Assembly: GCA_944324315.1 (NCBI GenBank)
Contig: CALUVW010000003.1
Span: forward strand, 1-64,000
Origin: Candidatus Gastranaerophilales bacterium
GTDB taxonomy: Bacteria > Cyanobacteriota > Vampirovibrionia > Gastranaerophilales > Gastranaerophilaceae
Direction of reading: 5' to 3'
DNA length: 64,000 bases
The notes under the pieces are model-generated. The model was not told the origin of the DNA and searched no databases. It was given only the letters and a program-made list of their open reading frames with translations. Of the stretch, positions 27,306 through 37,090 are shown piece after piece (within the stretch, counting starts at the first letter, position 1; every line of letters begins with the position of its first letter). A program made the position numbers and the translations under genes.

Positions 27306-30272
27306 TTATAAGTTTATACAATTAATGCGGCAGAAAGATTTAAGAACTCCTTTGGCTTTTTGAAGGTCACTGTTAACGGATTTATTTTCGGTTGTTTTGA
27401 TAAGATGTTCTGCCATTTTATACATTTTGTCCGCTGAGTGTAAATATTCAATTTGCTGCGGTGTTTTTGTAAGTCCAAGCTCCTGGAAATATTTTCCATA
27501 GAGGATATAAAGCCTTGAGAGTATATCCTGCAAATTGAATTTTTTAGCTAAGAACACCGCGTTATCAAGATGCATTTTTGCTGTTTCAAAATCTGATAAT
27601 GTAATGCAGCACTTAATTATAACAATTTTCAGCAAAATAGAGAAGAAATAATTGTCAATTTTAGGGTTTTGAGCTACTTCAAGTGCTTGTTCGGCTATGT
27701 CAAGAGCGTTTTGCGGACCTTCGGTAATAAGCGTTGCGTCTGCTATTAAGTACCAGGTTAGTAACGCTCCGAGTGCCATTTTTTCTTTTGCAAAATAGGC
27801 TATTTGATCATTATATATTTCCATTGCCTGTTTTGTGTTGTCATTATCTTTGAACATTTTGCCCAGAAGCGTTTTTAATATGTTTTTGGTAAAATTATCA
27901 CCATTATTATTTGCAAAAGTTACTATTTGGAACAGATCTTCCTGCATGCCGTCGTATTGCTTGCGGAAGAAATTATTGATTATATTGATAAAATTCCATC
28001 TGATAATCGTTTCATTATCCATTATGTTTGTGTGGTATGATTTTAGAACTTCTTCAAGCATTTGTTCGGAAGATTTAAAGTTGCCTTTAACAGTATTTGC
28101 AAATGCCAGAGAAAGTTTACATTTACAGATAAATAATTCATCCTGAATCTGGTTTCTATCAATAATGTCAAAAAGGATTGTAAGAATTTCGAAAGACCTG
28201 TCATTTCCTTGCATAACAAGTGCATTTGCAAGTATAAGATAAGTTTTTAACCAGGTTTCATACATAAATGCGAAGTCAGGAGCATTTATGTTGCGATGAT
28301 TAGCAAAGTAAGAATCAAGGACAGGCATGATTTCATTGTCAATCATATTGATGATTTGTCCGCAATTCCCAATATTCAGCAGAGAATTTAATTTTGTTGT
28401 TTTTAAAAGTGCCACATCAATAATATTCTCAGGTTTTACTTTTTTCAAAACCGAATCTACACATTCAACTTCTCCGAAATAATTTCCAGTCTTACGGCAG
28501 CAAGATGCAAGATAAGCAAGAAGTTCAATTTCTTTAGGGCTGTTTCCGACAGCCTGAGCATTCGATATAGCATCGGGCAAGTATTCTATTGCATCCGCAG
28601 GATTTGAATTTGCAAGGAGTTTGCCGAGTCGTTCAGAAATATTATAACGAATTTTTAAAGTATCTTTTTCATCAAATTCATTTATCAATGCAAGAGACTG
28701 TTTCTGCGATATCGCATAAAGATTAAGATCACCGGTATAAGAAGCAAGTCTTGTATTTTTACTCCAAATTTCAAGTGCAAGTTCAGGCTCTTTAAGGTTT
28801 TGTGCGATAATTCCTAAGATTGCATGAGAATTTAGCGTAAAATCTTTAAGATATTCAAATATTTTTTTATTTATTGAATTATAATTTTGTCCGTTTTTGG
28901 CGGTTTTGAGTATTGTCTCCCAGAGCAGAAGCGAGCTGAACTCAAAATATATTTCATTAACAGGAGAAATATAATCCATTTTTTTCAGATATATCATTAT
29001 ATCTCTGAAAGTTTTGTCATCAATTCCAAATATTTCTTTTACAAGGTTTAAATTGATTTTATCTCCTATGATTGCCGAACCCACAAGCAGATCGTAAGCT
29101 ATCGGGTTTAAATGTTCCAGAAGTGCAAGTCTAAATTCAAGCAGACCTTTAAAAGATGTTGAAAGTTCAAACTCCTGATTACATAACTGACAGTCAAAAC
29201 ATAAATCAAGTGCTTGGTTTATGTAAGAGGGATTTCCGTTACTAATTTTATATATTTCCTGTAATTCCGGTTTTGAGAATTGCGGAAATCCTTCAATTTT
29301 TTTTGTCTTTTGTTCAACGAGCGTGTAGATTTGTTTAAATTCAAGCGGAGCAATTCCAACATCAAGATAAATTCTTTCATCTTGTTGTGCCGGGAAATAA
29401 AAATAACCTTTTGACGGTTTAAATTCATTGTAAATAAGCATAAATTTTAAATTGTTCCAAACATTTTCTTTTTGTATAAATCTGCTTAAAAATTCATAAG
29501 AGAAACCGTCTATAAAATCAAAATTATCAATAACTATGATAAATTTATCCGTTGAAACGAATTTATCAAAGATTTTATTAAGAATGTCAAATGTGTTTTT
29601 TTTGTTTGAAACAATTTCTTCAAACATGCCTTCTTTATGCGGATATAGAAAATTGATAAGATCAAAAATTTCATTATTTCCAAGTTCCGGAAATTCATTT
29701 TTGAAAAATTTTGATGCATCTTTTTTAAATTGCAAATTGTTAAGACAGAAATTCGGCAGGTTAAAAATATTTAAAAGAATATCCTGAATCAGGCCGCCAG
29801 GGGTAATTTGAGTAATTGGAGTGCATTTCCCGTATATCCATGAAAAATTATACTTTTTCAAATCATGCATAATTGCTTTAAGGACTACACTTTTCCCGAT
29901 ACCTTTTTCTCCGCTCAGTGAGAATATTTTTTTATCATTTGATAATATCCCCTTAGAAAGTATATTTTTTGCACTCAACTGTGATACCAGATTTGCGGGA
30001 TATTCAATTTTTGTTATTTTTTCTTCTTGCTGTTGTTCGGCAATCTTTTTAAAAGAATAACCGCATTTTCTGCATTTATCAACATTAGGAAGGTTTACAC
30101 CGTTGCAGTTAGGACAAAGTTTTAATATTTCTTGGCCGCATTTTTTACAGGTAAAATCAAATATGGAATTAACCGTATTGCAATTTTTACATATTAAACC
30201 TGTTCTTGCCTTACAATAAGGACATTTTAATGCATTGTCAGGAATTGTTTTTTTACATATCGGACATTTCAT
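27306..30272 (-). CDS. Zinc-ribbon P-loop ATPase with TPR-like C-terminus
   Basis: A 988-residue cytoplasmic protein. Residues 1-70 carry six CxxC knuckles (CPIC, CPYC, CKNC, CKKC, CPNC, CRKC), i.e. three zinc ribbons. An AAA/STAND-type ATPase follows, with Walker A GEKGIGKS at 121-128 and a Walker B-like FIIVIDNFDF near 245. The long C-terminal part is helical with TPR-like repeats. The layout is that of STAND signal ATPases, which assemble upon ligand binding. It starts ten bases after the sigma-factor stop, so the two are co-transcribed. Confidence 0.85.
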   Translation of the reverse strand: MKCPICKKTIPDNALKCPYCKARTGLICKNCNTVNSIFDFTCKKCGQEILKLCPNCNGVNLPNVDKCRKCGYSFKKIAEQQQEEKITKIEYPANLVSQLSAKNILSKGILSNDKKIFSLSGEKGIGKSVVLKAIMHDLKKYNFSWIYGKCTPITQITPGGLIQDILLNIFNLPNFCLNNLQFKKDASKFFKNEFPELGNNEIFDLINFLYPHKEGMFEEIVSNKKNTFDILNKIFDKFVSTDKFIIVIDNFDFIDGFSYEFLSRFIQKENVWNNLKFMLIYNEFKPSKGYFYFPAQQDERIYLDVGIAPLEFKQIYTLVEQKTKKIEGFPQFSKPELQEIYKISNGNPSYINQALDLCFDCQLCNQEFELSTSFKGLLEFRLALLEHLNPIAYDLLVGSAIIGDKINLNLVKEIFGIDDKTFRDIMIYLKKMDYISPVNEIYFEFSSLLLWETILKTAKNGQNYNSINKKIFEYLKDFTLNSHAILGIIAQNLKEPELALEIWSKNTRLASYTGDLNLYAISQKQSLALINEFDEKDTLKIRYNISERLGKLLANSNPADAIEYLPDAISNAQAVGNSPKEIELLAYLASCCRKTGNYFGEVECVDSVLKKVKPENIIDVALLKTTKLNSLLNIGNCGQIINMIDNEIMPVLDSYFANHRNINAPDFAFMYETWLKTYLILANALVMQGNDRSFEILTILFDIIDRNQIQDELFICKCKLSLAFANTVKGNFKSSEQMLEEVLKSYHTNIMDNETIIRWNFINIINNFFRKQYDGMQEDLFQIVTFANNNGDNFTKNILKTLLGKMFKDNDNTKQAMEIYNDQIAYFAKEKMALGALLTWYLIADATLITEGPQNALDIAEQALEVAQNPKIDNYFFSILLKIVIIKCCITLSDFETAKMHLDNAVFLAKKFNLQDILSRLYILYGKYFQELGLTKTPQQIEYLHSADKMYKMAEHLIKTTENKSVNSDLQKAKGVLKSFCRINCINL

Positions 30273-30282
30273 TATAAAAAAC

Positions 30283-30852
30283 CTAGTTAAACGCCTGTTT
30301 AACTTTTTCCATCAATTTAAAAAGTCTTTTAGAAACTTCGGATTGAGACAAATTTAATTCTTCAGCTATTTCTTTCTGAGTCATACCTTTTTCAAATCTG
30401 AGATCGTAAATTGCCAAATATTTTTTGTCTGAATCATTTTTATCAATTTCATAAACTGCATCAACAATTTTTTGCAAAACTTCTTTTTTTATAGCAAGAT
30501 CTTCCGGAGTTTCCTTTATGTCAACAGGTTCATATTTGACAGTAATATTCGAATAGTCAGGCAAGTCGGTTTGAACAGCAGATTCTATCGGAACTTCATG
30601 TGTTGACATATATCCGCTTCTGGTTCTTCTTAATCTGCCTTCATTTTTTAGAACATTCAAAATTGATGTTGTGGCGATTTTGCGTAAGTAAGCTTCCAGC
30701 GTAGCATCAGAGCTTACTGTTTTTACAATAAGACAAGAGCGTTTGCAAGTTTCATTGAAGAAGTCATCATATAAATCTTCATTATTAGCAAATTTTCTAT
30801 CACTTTTTATAATTTTTTCTATTAAATCTATTTTATCTTGAGCTAATTCCAC
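30283..30852 (-). CDS. Sigma-70-like RNA polymerase sigma factor
   Basis: A 189-residue protein. The C-terminal region is a clear sigma region 4 HTH (LRFEKGMTQKEIAEELNLSQ, then SEVSKRLFKLMEKVKQ). The N-terminal half is divergent but keeps a region-2-like helical stretch (LEAYLRKIATTSILNVLKN). It is an alternative, ECF-like sigma factor. It lies between the DUF1822-like/TonB-C protein gene (38 bases upstream) and the ATPase gene, suggesting that one or both control it. Confidence 0.85.
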   Translation of the reverse strand: MELAQDKIDLIEKIIKSDRKFANNEDLYDDFFNETCKRSCLIVKTVSSDATLEAYLRKIATTSILNVLKNEGRLRRTRSGYMSTHEVPIESAVQTDLPDYSNITVKYEPVDIKETPEDLAIKKEVLQKIVDAVYEIDKNDSDKKYLAIYDLRFEKGMTQKEIAEELNLSQSEVSKRLFKLMEKVKQAFN

Positions 30853-30890
30853 TTTTTGAGTTTCCTTGTTCTTACCACATTATAGCATAA

Positions 30891-33803
30891 TTAAAAATAT
30901 ATGATAAGACTCAAATTGAAATCAGGGGTCTTAATCTCGTCTGCAGGCGGTTTTACGACGTTTAATGTATCTTTAACAGATTGTAACACAATTTCATCAA
31001 TCTGGGTAGAACCGCTGCTTGATGCTATAGTTGCTTCTTGAACGGAGCCTGTATTCGATAATTTAACGTTTACTTTTACCTGATTTGTGTACGCATATTC
31101 AGTTGCAAGCAGTAAATCAGCAGACAGCGTTAATTTTATACTTTTACCTGCAGATCTTAAATAGCTTTGCATTCTAGGACTGTACGACAAAGTATCTGGT
31201 ACATCCCAAACAAGTCTGTTTACAGATAAAGTTGAGTCAGATGCTGCCGGTTTTGTTTTAGCCGGAGTGCTCTTTAATTCTTTAACAGTTTTTTTCTCGG
31301 TAGTATTTGTGTTATTAATGCTGGGAGCATTATTTGCAAGGATATTTTCCTGTGATTCCGGTTTTTTGCTGTCATTGGCTGCCGGAATGTTTTCCGGTTG
31401 TGCTGTTGTAATAGGTTCTAAATCGGAAATGTTATCATCTTTAGGTTTTAATAAAACAACAGCTGATGCAGCTGCAAGAACTGTTACAACAGCTGCAGCC
31501 GCAATAATAAGTTTCTTGTTGGAAGAAGATTTTTTATTATATAAAGCTGCTCCGGGAATTGCTGTTTGTCTCGGTTCTTCATATTCCGGTTCAAAAGATT
31601 CTTCCGGTAAATCATCAAGTTCTGTATCTGATACAGGGTCTGTATCATTGAAAAGCATTCCTATTTTGTCATTTTCGTTTTCATCATTATTTTCACTATT
31701 GTTATTAGCTAAATTTAGAAGGTCATCAATTGATGAATCCGGTATATCTTCATACAAGCCGGTTTCATTTTCGGCTTGCTGGTTTTCTATCGGAGAAGAA
31801 TTGTCCAAGCCTAATTCATCTATTTCTGGAATTGAATCTAAATCTTCAGGAATTTTTGGAAGAGTATTTTCTTCAACGGTATTTTGTTCAACAGTTTGAG
31901 TATTATCTTCATTGATAGTTGGTGTATTTTCATCTGGTTGTGTTTCTGTAGATGCATTTAATATATCGTCAATTTGTGAAAGCAGGTCATTTGAGGAAAT
32001 ATCCTGTGCTTGATCTGTAAGGCTGTTTTCATCAGCAGGAATATTTTCGATAGTTATATCATCAAGATTTTCGGAGTTTAAATTTTCAAGAAGATTTTTC
32101 CCGAAACCTTCATTTTTTTCTTCTTCAAGTGTGGTATCAACAGTATCCGGCGGAATTGGTGTTTCCGGCTGTTCATCTTGAGTTTGCGAAGTCTCTTGAG
32201 GTATTGCAATATTATCAAATATACTGTCATCATCAGGAATATTACCAGAATTAACTGCCTCTGTGTTATCAGCTGAATCTATAGTCTGTGCATCATCAAG
32301 CATTTCTTCAATACTGTTATCCAGAGACATTTCATTGTCCATAAAGTCATCAATATTGGCTGAGTCAGTTTGTAGAGGTGTTTCAGCAAAATCATCAACC
32401 GAAACTTTGCCTGAAAGAGGCGTCTCCGCAACATTATTATTAATATCATCAAGTGAAACAATGTCGCTATCAAAATTTTTGTCAGTATTATCCGATTCCA
32501 GATTTTCATTAATACTTAAATCATCAAGTGATACAGGTTTTTCATTCAAATCCGGAGAAGGTTCTTCATTAAGCGGCTCAACGGTTACATTATCAAACGA
32601 TATTGTGTTATCTATCCGATCTATATAATCTGTATTTTCGTTAATTTCCGGTAATTCAATGTTGTCAAGCGATATTGTTTCTTCTGTTTCAGGTACGTCT
32701 ATTGTTTTTTCTAGTTTATCTATATTTGTGGTATCAACATCATCAAGTGAAATAATATCAGGAGTATCCGAATAATCAGTATTTATAAGATTGTCATCAA
32801 ATTTAATTTCAGAATCAACAATATCCAGTGAGGTATCAATATTATCTGTCGGGATTTCATCAATTGTATTTTCAGTTACAACCGGTGTTTCCTGTTCAAC
32901 TTCTTCTCCAGTATCTGATAGAGTATTAAGAGTGTCTAAATCTGTTAATGGTTCTGTGTTTTCATTTCGCGAATTAATATTTAATTCATCAATATTTGTA
33001 TTTGTTTCTTCAAGTGTTTCAAGATTTACCAGAGGTGCAGGTGTTTCTTCTTCCGCATTGTCTATAATAGTTTCTTCTGTTGGTTCTACGGGTTTTTCTC
33101 TGTGAATTTGAGGATCAACAGCTGCTTTATAAGACAGAGTTTCAAAATTTTCGTATTCAATAAATTTATCTCTCAGCTCTGCACTTTTTGTAAGCTGTTT
33201 AATCAGGTATTTTTTGTCATTATCAGATATATCATTATCTGCCATAGCAATAATAATACGTTCGGAATTTGACAAATCGTCTTGAGATAGTTGTTCACGA
33301 GTATTGCCATGAAAATTTTCAATAAAATGTTTCAATTCAGTAGCAGGACTTAGTTTTTCTTTTTCAATAAAATAGTAATCTTTATTTGCATTACTTTTGT
33401 TAATCAGTTTTGGCTCAAAAAAGCCCATAAATTTTACATGGGAAAAATCTTTTGCAAGATTAAAGACAAGATAAATATCAGGAACAAGATTAAACTCAAA
33501 ATGAGATTTGGGAATAAATATAATATTTTCATCAAAAATAACTCTTACATCTATATGAATATTCGGCAGCATAATATCTGATATATCTAATTCTTCAAGA
33601 ATTTTTTTGATTGAATGAATATTGTAGACATTAGAAATATCTATATTTTCAGAGGCAAGATATTTCATTGCAAGATCTGCGCCTAGAGTATTTATGTAAG
33701 CTCTGTTTTTGACATCTTTGTGTGCAAATGCATTAGCTGCCGCACTCGCATCATGTTTATCTTTTTCATCAATATAAATTAAAGTATCTTGTTGTGTTCC
33801 CAT
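30891..33803 (-). CDS. DUF1822-like / acidic linker / transmembrane / TonB-C protein
   Basis: A 970-residue protein. Residues about 5-165 resemble the cyanobacterial DUF1822 domain (RAYINTLGADLAMKYL, DISDIMLPNIHIDVRVIF, FMGFFEP). A very acidic, probably disordered linker of about 500 residues repeats a short S-[LFV]-D-[DN] motif. One membrane helix (LIIAAAAVVTVLAAASAVVL) lies near 765-785. A TonB-C-like domain closes the protein (VNVKLSNTGSVQEATIASSS). Predicted topology is cytoplasmic N-terminus and periplasmic C-terminus. ATG 33803 follows AGGAGAAAATAGC; an upstream in-frame extension lacks support. Confidence 0.8.
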   Translation of the reverse strand: MGTQQDTLIYIDEKDKHDASAAANAFAHKDVKNRAYINTLGADLAMKYLASENIDISNVYNIHSIKKILEELDISDIMLPNIHIDVRVIFDENIIFIPKSHFEFNLVPDIYLVFNLAKDFSHVKFMGFFEPKLINKSNANKDYYFIEKEKLSPATELKHFIENFHGNTREQLSQDDLSNSERIIIAMADNDISDNDKKYLIKQLTKSAELRDKFIEYENFETLSYKAAVDPQIHREKPVEPTEETIIDNAEEETPAPLVNLETLEETNTNIDELNINSRNENTEPLTDLDTLNTLSDTGEEVEQETPVVTENTIDEIPTDNIDTSLDIVDSEIKFDDNLINTDYSDTPDIISLDDVDTTNIDKLEKTIDVPETEETISLDNIELPEINENTDYIDRIDNTISFDNVTVEPLNEEPSPDLNEKPVSLDDLSINENLESDNTDKNFDSDIVSLDDINNNVAETPLSGKVSVDDFAETPLQTDSANIDDFMDNEMSLDNSIEEMLDDAQTIDSADNTEAVNSGNIPDDDSIFDNIAIPQETSQTQDEQPETPIPPDTVDTTLEEEKNEGFGKNLLENLNSENLDDITIENIPADENSLTDQAQDISSNDLLSQIDDILNASTETQPDENTPTINEDNTQTVEQNTVEENTLPKIPEDLDSIPEIDELGLDNSSPIENQQAENETGLYEDIPDSSIDDLLNLANNNSENNDENENDKIGMLFNDTDPVSDTELDDLPEESFEPEYEEPRQTAIPGAALYNKKSSSNKKLIIAAAAVVTVLAAASAVVLLKPKDDNISDLEPITTAQPENIPAANDSKKPESQENILANNAPSINNTNTTEKKTVKELKSTPAKTKPAASDSTLSVNRLVWDVPDTLSYSPRMQSYLRSAGKSIKLTLSADLLLATEYAYTNQVKVNVKLSNTGSVQEATIASSSGSTQIDEIVLQSVKDTLNVVKPPADEIKTPDFNLSLIIYF

Positions 33804-33871
33804 GCTATTTTCTCCTATTCTATTCAATAAGATGACACTCAAAAAAAAAATATTCCAATTTTTCTGTAAAT

Positions 33872-33886
33872 TTTTGTAACAAATGT
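33872..33886 (+). promoter_or_regulatory. 15-base motif shared with 48808-48822
   Basis: TTTTGTAACAAATGT occurs 92 bases before the 33978 gene and again 81 bases before the 48903 gene, on the same strand relative to each. It may be a regulatory site. Confidence 0.3.
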
Positions 33887-33977
33887 TGAAAATTTTACGT
33901 ATTTTGGTCAAAATTAGTTTATCAGTCGTTTTATATTGCTAGAAAAAGAATTTGTGTGTAATTAAAAGGAGGTTTTC

Positions 33978-34580
33978 ATGATAAGTTCTGTTTCCAATAT
34001 TAATTTCCGCGGTGAGTCTGTACCTGTAAACCCTCAGGATTTAATAAATCAGCCGGGAAAATTTACAACTACGGCACCTGCTGCAGACGCAGCAAAGGCA
34101 GAAGCGCCAGCTGATTCTTTTGAAAAAGAAGGTGCGCCTGTAGATGGTGAACAAAAATCAAAAAGTCATGCAGCTGCTATTATCGGAACAGTTGTAGGTT
34201 TGTTGGCATTAGCATATATAGGATTGGGCGTCGCTGTTGGTAAAGAAAAATTGGTAAAAGTGCCTGAAATAAAAGGTCAGCCACTGAAATTTAAAGAAAA
34301 ATTACAAAACTTCTTCTATGCAATTGGTGACAGCGGTAGAAATCTCTGGAATAAAATCAGAGGCAAAAAGGTTGAAGATATTGAAAATAAAAAGCAGTCT
34401 GATAACGTATCTCCAGAAGGTAATAAAGTTCCAGAAGGCGAAAGTAAACCTGTGGAAACTAAAGCTCCGGAAGAAAACAAAGTTCCAGAAGGTGAAAACA
34501 AACCTGCGGAAACTAAAGCTCCGGAAGAAAACAAAGCTCCAGAAGGTGAAAATAAACCTGCGGAAGGTGAAAACAAATAA
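33978..34580 (+). CDS. Single-pass membrane protein with Pro/Glu/Lys tandem repeats
   Basis: A 200-residue protein starting MISSVSNINFRGES, with the N-terminal F-x-G motif also seen at 13405 and 39827. A membrane helix lies near 68-87 (AAIIGTVVGLLALAYIGLGV), then a basic segment, then a tail made of 18-residue repeats (KVPEGENKPAETKAPEEN) encoded by 54-bp tandem DNA repeats. AAAAGGAGG precedes the ATG. The low-complexity tail could be an extracytoplasmic spacer. Function unknown. Confidence 0.7.
   Translation: MISSVSNINFRGESVPVNPQDLINQPGKFTTTAPAADAAKAEAPADSFEKEGAPVDGEQKSKSHAAAIIGTVVGLLALAYIGLGVAVGKEKLVKVPEIKGQPLKFKEKLQNFFYAIGDSGRNLWNKIRGKKVEDIENKKQSDNVSPEGNKVPEGESKPVETKAPEENKVPEGENKPAETKAPEENKAPEGENKPAEGENK
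34425..34577 (+). repeat. 54-bp in-frame tandem repeat
   Basis: Two 54-bp units and one shortened 45-bp unit encode the Pro/Glu/Lys repeat tail of the 33978 gene. Length variation between strains is expected. Confidence 0.9.
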
Positions 34581-34602
34581 AATTAAAAATATATATAAAT
34601 AT

Positions 34603-34627
34603 AAAGCCCGTACAAACGGGCTTTTTT
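34603..34627. terminator. Terminator between 33978 gene and hemW
   Basis: AAAGCCCGT pairs with ACGGGCTTT around ACAA, followed by T. Confidence 0.88.
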
Positions 34628-35714
34628 ATTCTAAAAATTCAGCTAATATTGTATTGCTGACCAGAATACCGTCGTTAGTAAGCCTAAAACCTGTATTAGT
34701 TTCTTCAAGAAACTTATAGGAAATATACTTATCTATAATATTTCTGTACTTTTTCAGGAAATTAATATTAAATTTTTGATTTATTGTTTCTATATTAATT
34801 CCTTCCATTTTACGAAATCCTAAGAATATTTCTTCCTCCAATTGTTCTTGAGAAGTCAATTTGCGGGAATTTTTATGAATTGTCGGATTATTTATATATT
34901 CTTTCAGGTTTGATGTATTAGAATAACGTGTGCAAACTTCATAACCGTGTGCCGCAACTCCAAAACCATAGTATGTATTATTATCCCAGTAATTCAGATT
35001 ATGTTTTGAGGAAAAACCGTCTTTACAAAAATTACTGATTTCATAGTGCTTAAAGCCTTTTTGTGTAAGAATTTCAACTGCTTTCAAGTACATTTCAGCC
35101 TGTATATCTTCATCAGGAAGATTCCCAGGCAAATGTCTCTCAAAGTAGCAACCTTTTTCTATTTTGAGACCATAAAGAGAAATGTGTTGAATGTTAAGTC
35201 CTGCGGCTTTAATCAAATCATCTTTAAAATCATCTGTTGTTTGTTCCGGCAGACCATAGATAAAATCAAGGCTTATATTATTAAAACCGGTTTCTTTTGA
35301 ATAATTTAAGGCATTTATTACATCTGTTGAATTGTGCCTTCTGCCTATAAGTTTTAAAATTTTGTCGTTAAAAGTTTGGCAGCCAAAACTAAGTCTGTTA
35401 ACTCCTGTTGTTTTTATTCCGGCAAGATAAGCTTCTGTTATCCCATCAGGATTTATTTCTGCTGTTATTTCGGTGTTTTTGCCAATATTAAAAAGTTCAA
35501 TAATTTGTTTAAACTCTCTTGATGTTAAAATTGATGGCGTTCCGCCGCCAAAATATAGTGTTTTAATGTGTTCATTATTATAAAAATATTTAATTTCTTT
35601 TATCAGTGCTTCAATATACTTTTCTTTTAAATCAATATCAGTGTATGAAATGAAGGAACAATACCTGCATTTTGATTTACAAAACGGAATATGTATATAA
35701 ACATTGTTCGGCAT
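34626..35714 (-). CDS. hemW: HemW-like radical SAM protein (haem chaperone family)
   Basis: A 362-residue radical SAM protein of the HemN/HemW family. The cluster motif CKSKCRYC (Cys12, Cys16, Cys19) lacks the extra Cys of true HemN, so a haem-chaperone type is more likely than coproporphyrinogen dehydrogenase. YFGGGTPS, RLSFGCQTFND and DFIYGLPEQT are typical. There is no Shine-Dalgarno sequence; TGA-TATAAA/TAAAAT (35721-35731) lies just upstream, so the message may be leaderless. Confidence 0.88.
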   Translation of the reverse strand: MPNNVYIHIPFCKSKCRYCSFISYTDIDLKEKYIEALIKEIKYFYNNEHIKTLYFGGGTPSILTSREFKQIIELFNIGKNTEITAEINPDGITEAYLAGIKTTGVNRLSFGCQTFNDKILKLIGRRHNSTDVINALNYSKETGFNNISLDFIYGLPEQTTDDFKDDLIKAAGLNIQHISLYGLKIEKGCYFERHLPGNLPDEDIQAEMYLKAVEILTQKGFKHYEISNFCKDGFSSKHNLNYWDNNTYYGFGVAAHGYEVCTRYSNTSNLKEYINNPTIHKNSRKLTSQEQLEEEIFLGFRKMEGINIETINQKFNINFLKKYRNIIDKYISYKFLEETNTGFRLTNDGILVSNTILAEFLE

Positions 35715-35846
35715 AAAAATATTTTATATCAAACTTGATTTTATAAAAATATCCATTAAATGATTGATGTGAAGTTTGTCGGAATATTCTATTGTATTTA
35801 TGGGGAAAACTCATTATTACAGACTTAAGGGATAGGCAGTCAGCGT

Positions 35847-37043
35847 ATGGTAAACGTACACAGCAATTCAATAGATTATAAAGAACTGTACTCGCAGTAT
35901 AGCTGGTTTTCTTCGTCCTATCCGTCTGCAGTACAGGAAGCAAGTGATGAATTTTTCTCACCTGATTTCAAATTTATTCTGCTTGGTATTAGTAAAAACA
36001 TTAATACATTAATGGATAAAGATGCCTATTTTGTTACAAAAATCCGTGTAGATAAACAGCATGATGTTTTTTTTAGAACTTCAGAAAAAGCTGTAGGTTT
36101 GATTCTTGATAGAGTTCTGGGGAAATCTAATTCAAAATTTAACTTAAATAAACTGACTGATTTGGAAGCTAAAATTATAACTGCCTTTAATGATTATATA
36201 TATAATGCTACGTCAAAATTTCTTGTACCGCCGCCCCCGACTTTAAAACGTACAAATTTTGATGTGGTTCATTTAACCTTTTTGATAAAAGATCTTACTA
36301 ACGATTTAACTGCAAAATTTGTTATTACGCTGCCGGAAGTTCTGCTTAACCCTGAAGCTGTTCATTCTGCCGGCAATAAGTTTGATTATGGAGATTTTTC
36401 ATCAAGTATTATAGATGTCGGAGTAAAAATAGGTTCAACAAAGTTTAAACTTTATGATGTAAAACATATTGAAACTGATGACATTGTAGTTTTTGATAAC
36501 AGTGATATAAATCATATGGTATTACAATTTAAGGATTATGAGAAAGATATTAAAATTAATCCGAATTTAGGTCTTGTTATGCCTGTGGATAATGATGGAG
36601 GAGAAGATAATATGGCAGATGAGAATACTAATCTGTGGGACAGCATAGAAGTTGAAATGGAGGCTAAATTTGATACTGTCAAAATTACTCTCGGTGAATT
36701 AAAAAATATTGAGGAAGGTTTAGTTGTTGATTTGACTTCAATTTACGAAAATAAAGTTACTTTAAGTGTTGAGGATAAACCTATTGCCCGAGGAGAGCTT
36801 GTTATTGTTAATGACAGATATGGAGTAAAAATTGATGAGGTTATGGCAGTAACTTCAAAGTCTGAAATTCAAGAACCTTCTGTTGTTGAAAATAATGGCT
36901 TAGAATCAGAACTTAATGATGATGAAATGAATTTGGATAATAATTCTTCTATTGAAGAACCGCAAGCCGGTGACGTTCAAAATAACAATGAGGAAGATGA
37001 ATTTGATTACAGTGACTTTGAGTTAGAGGATGAAGATATATAA
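35847..37043 (+). CDS. FliM/FliN-like switch protein with two SpoA domains
   Basis: A 398-residue protein. The N-terminal half is FliM-like; two SpoA (FliMN C-terminal) domains lie near 188-250 and 264-333 (LWDSIEVEMEAKFDTVKITL, then RGELVIVNDRYGVKIDEV). The last 60 residues are acidic. It is likely the rotor/C-ring component, combining FliM and FliN features as SctQ does in type III secretion. It starts the fliO-fliP-fliQ-fliR cluster, so a flagellar role is favoured. Confidence 0.8.
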   Translation: MVNVHSNSIDYKELYSQYSWFSSSYPSAVQEASDEFFSPDFKFILLGISKNINTLMDKDAYFVTKIRVDKQHDVFFRTSEKAVGLILDRVLGKSNSKFNLNKLTDLEAKIITAFNDYIYNATSKFLVPPPPTLKRTNFDVVHLTFLIKDLTNDLTAKFVITLPEVLLNPEAVHSAGNKFDYGDFSSSIIDVGVKIGSTKFKLYDVKHIETDDIVVFDNSDINHMVLQFKDYEKDIKINPNLGLVMPVDNDGGEDNMADENTNLWDSIEVEMEAKFDTVKITLGELKNIEEGLVVDLTSIYENKVTLSVEDKPIARGELVIVNDRYGVKIDEVMAVTSKSEIQEPSVVENNGLESELNDDEMNLDNNSSIEEPQAGDVQNNNEEDEFDYSDFELEDEDI

Positions 37044-37090
37044 AAAGCAACAGCTTTAACAGTTCGGTTTTGCCGGAAGAAAGGAATAAA

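Noticed and set aside
31267-33105. Ser-rich open frames antisense to the acidic linker
   Set aside because: They arise from the repeated Asp/Glu codons on the other strand.
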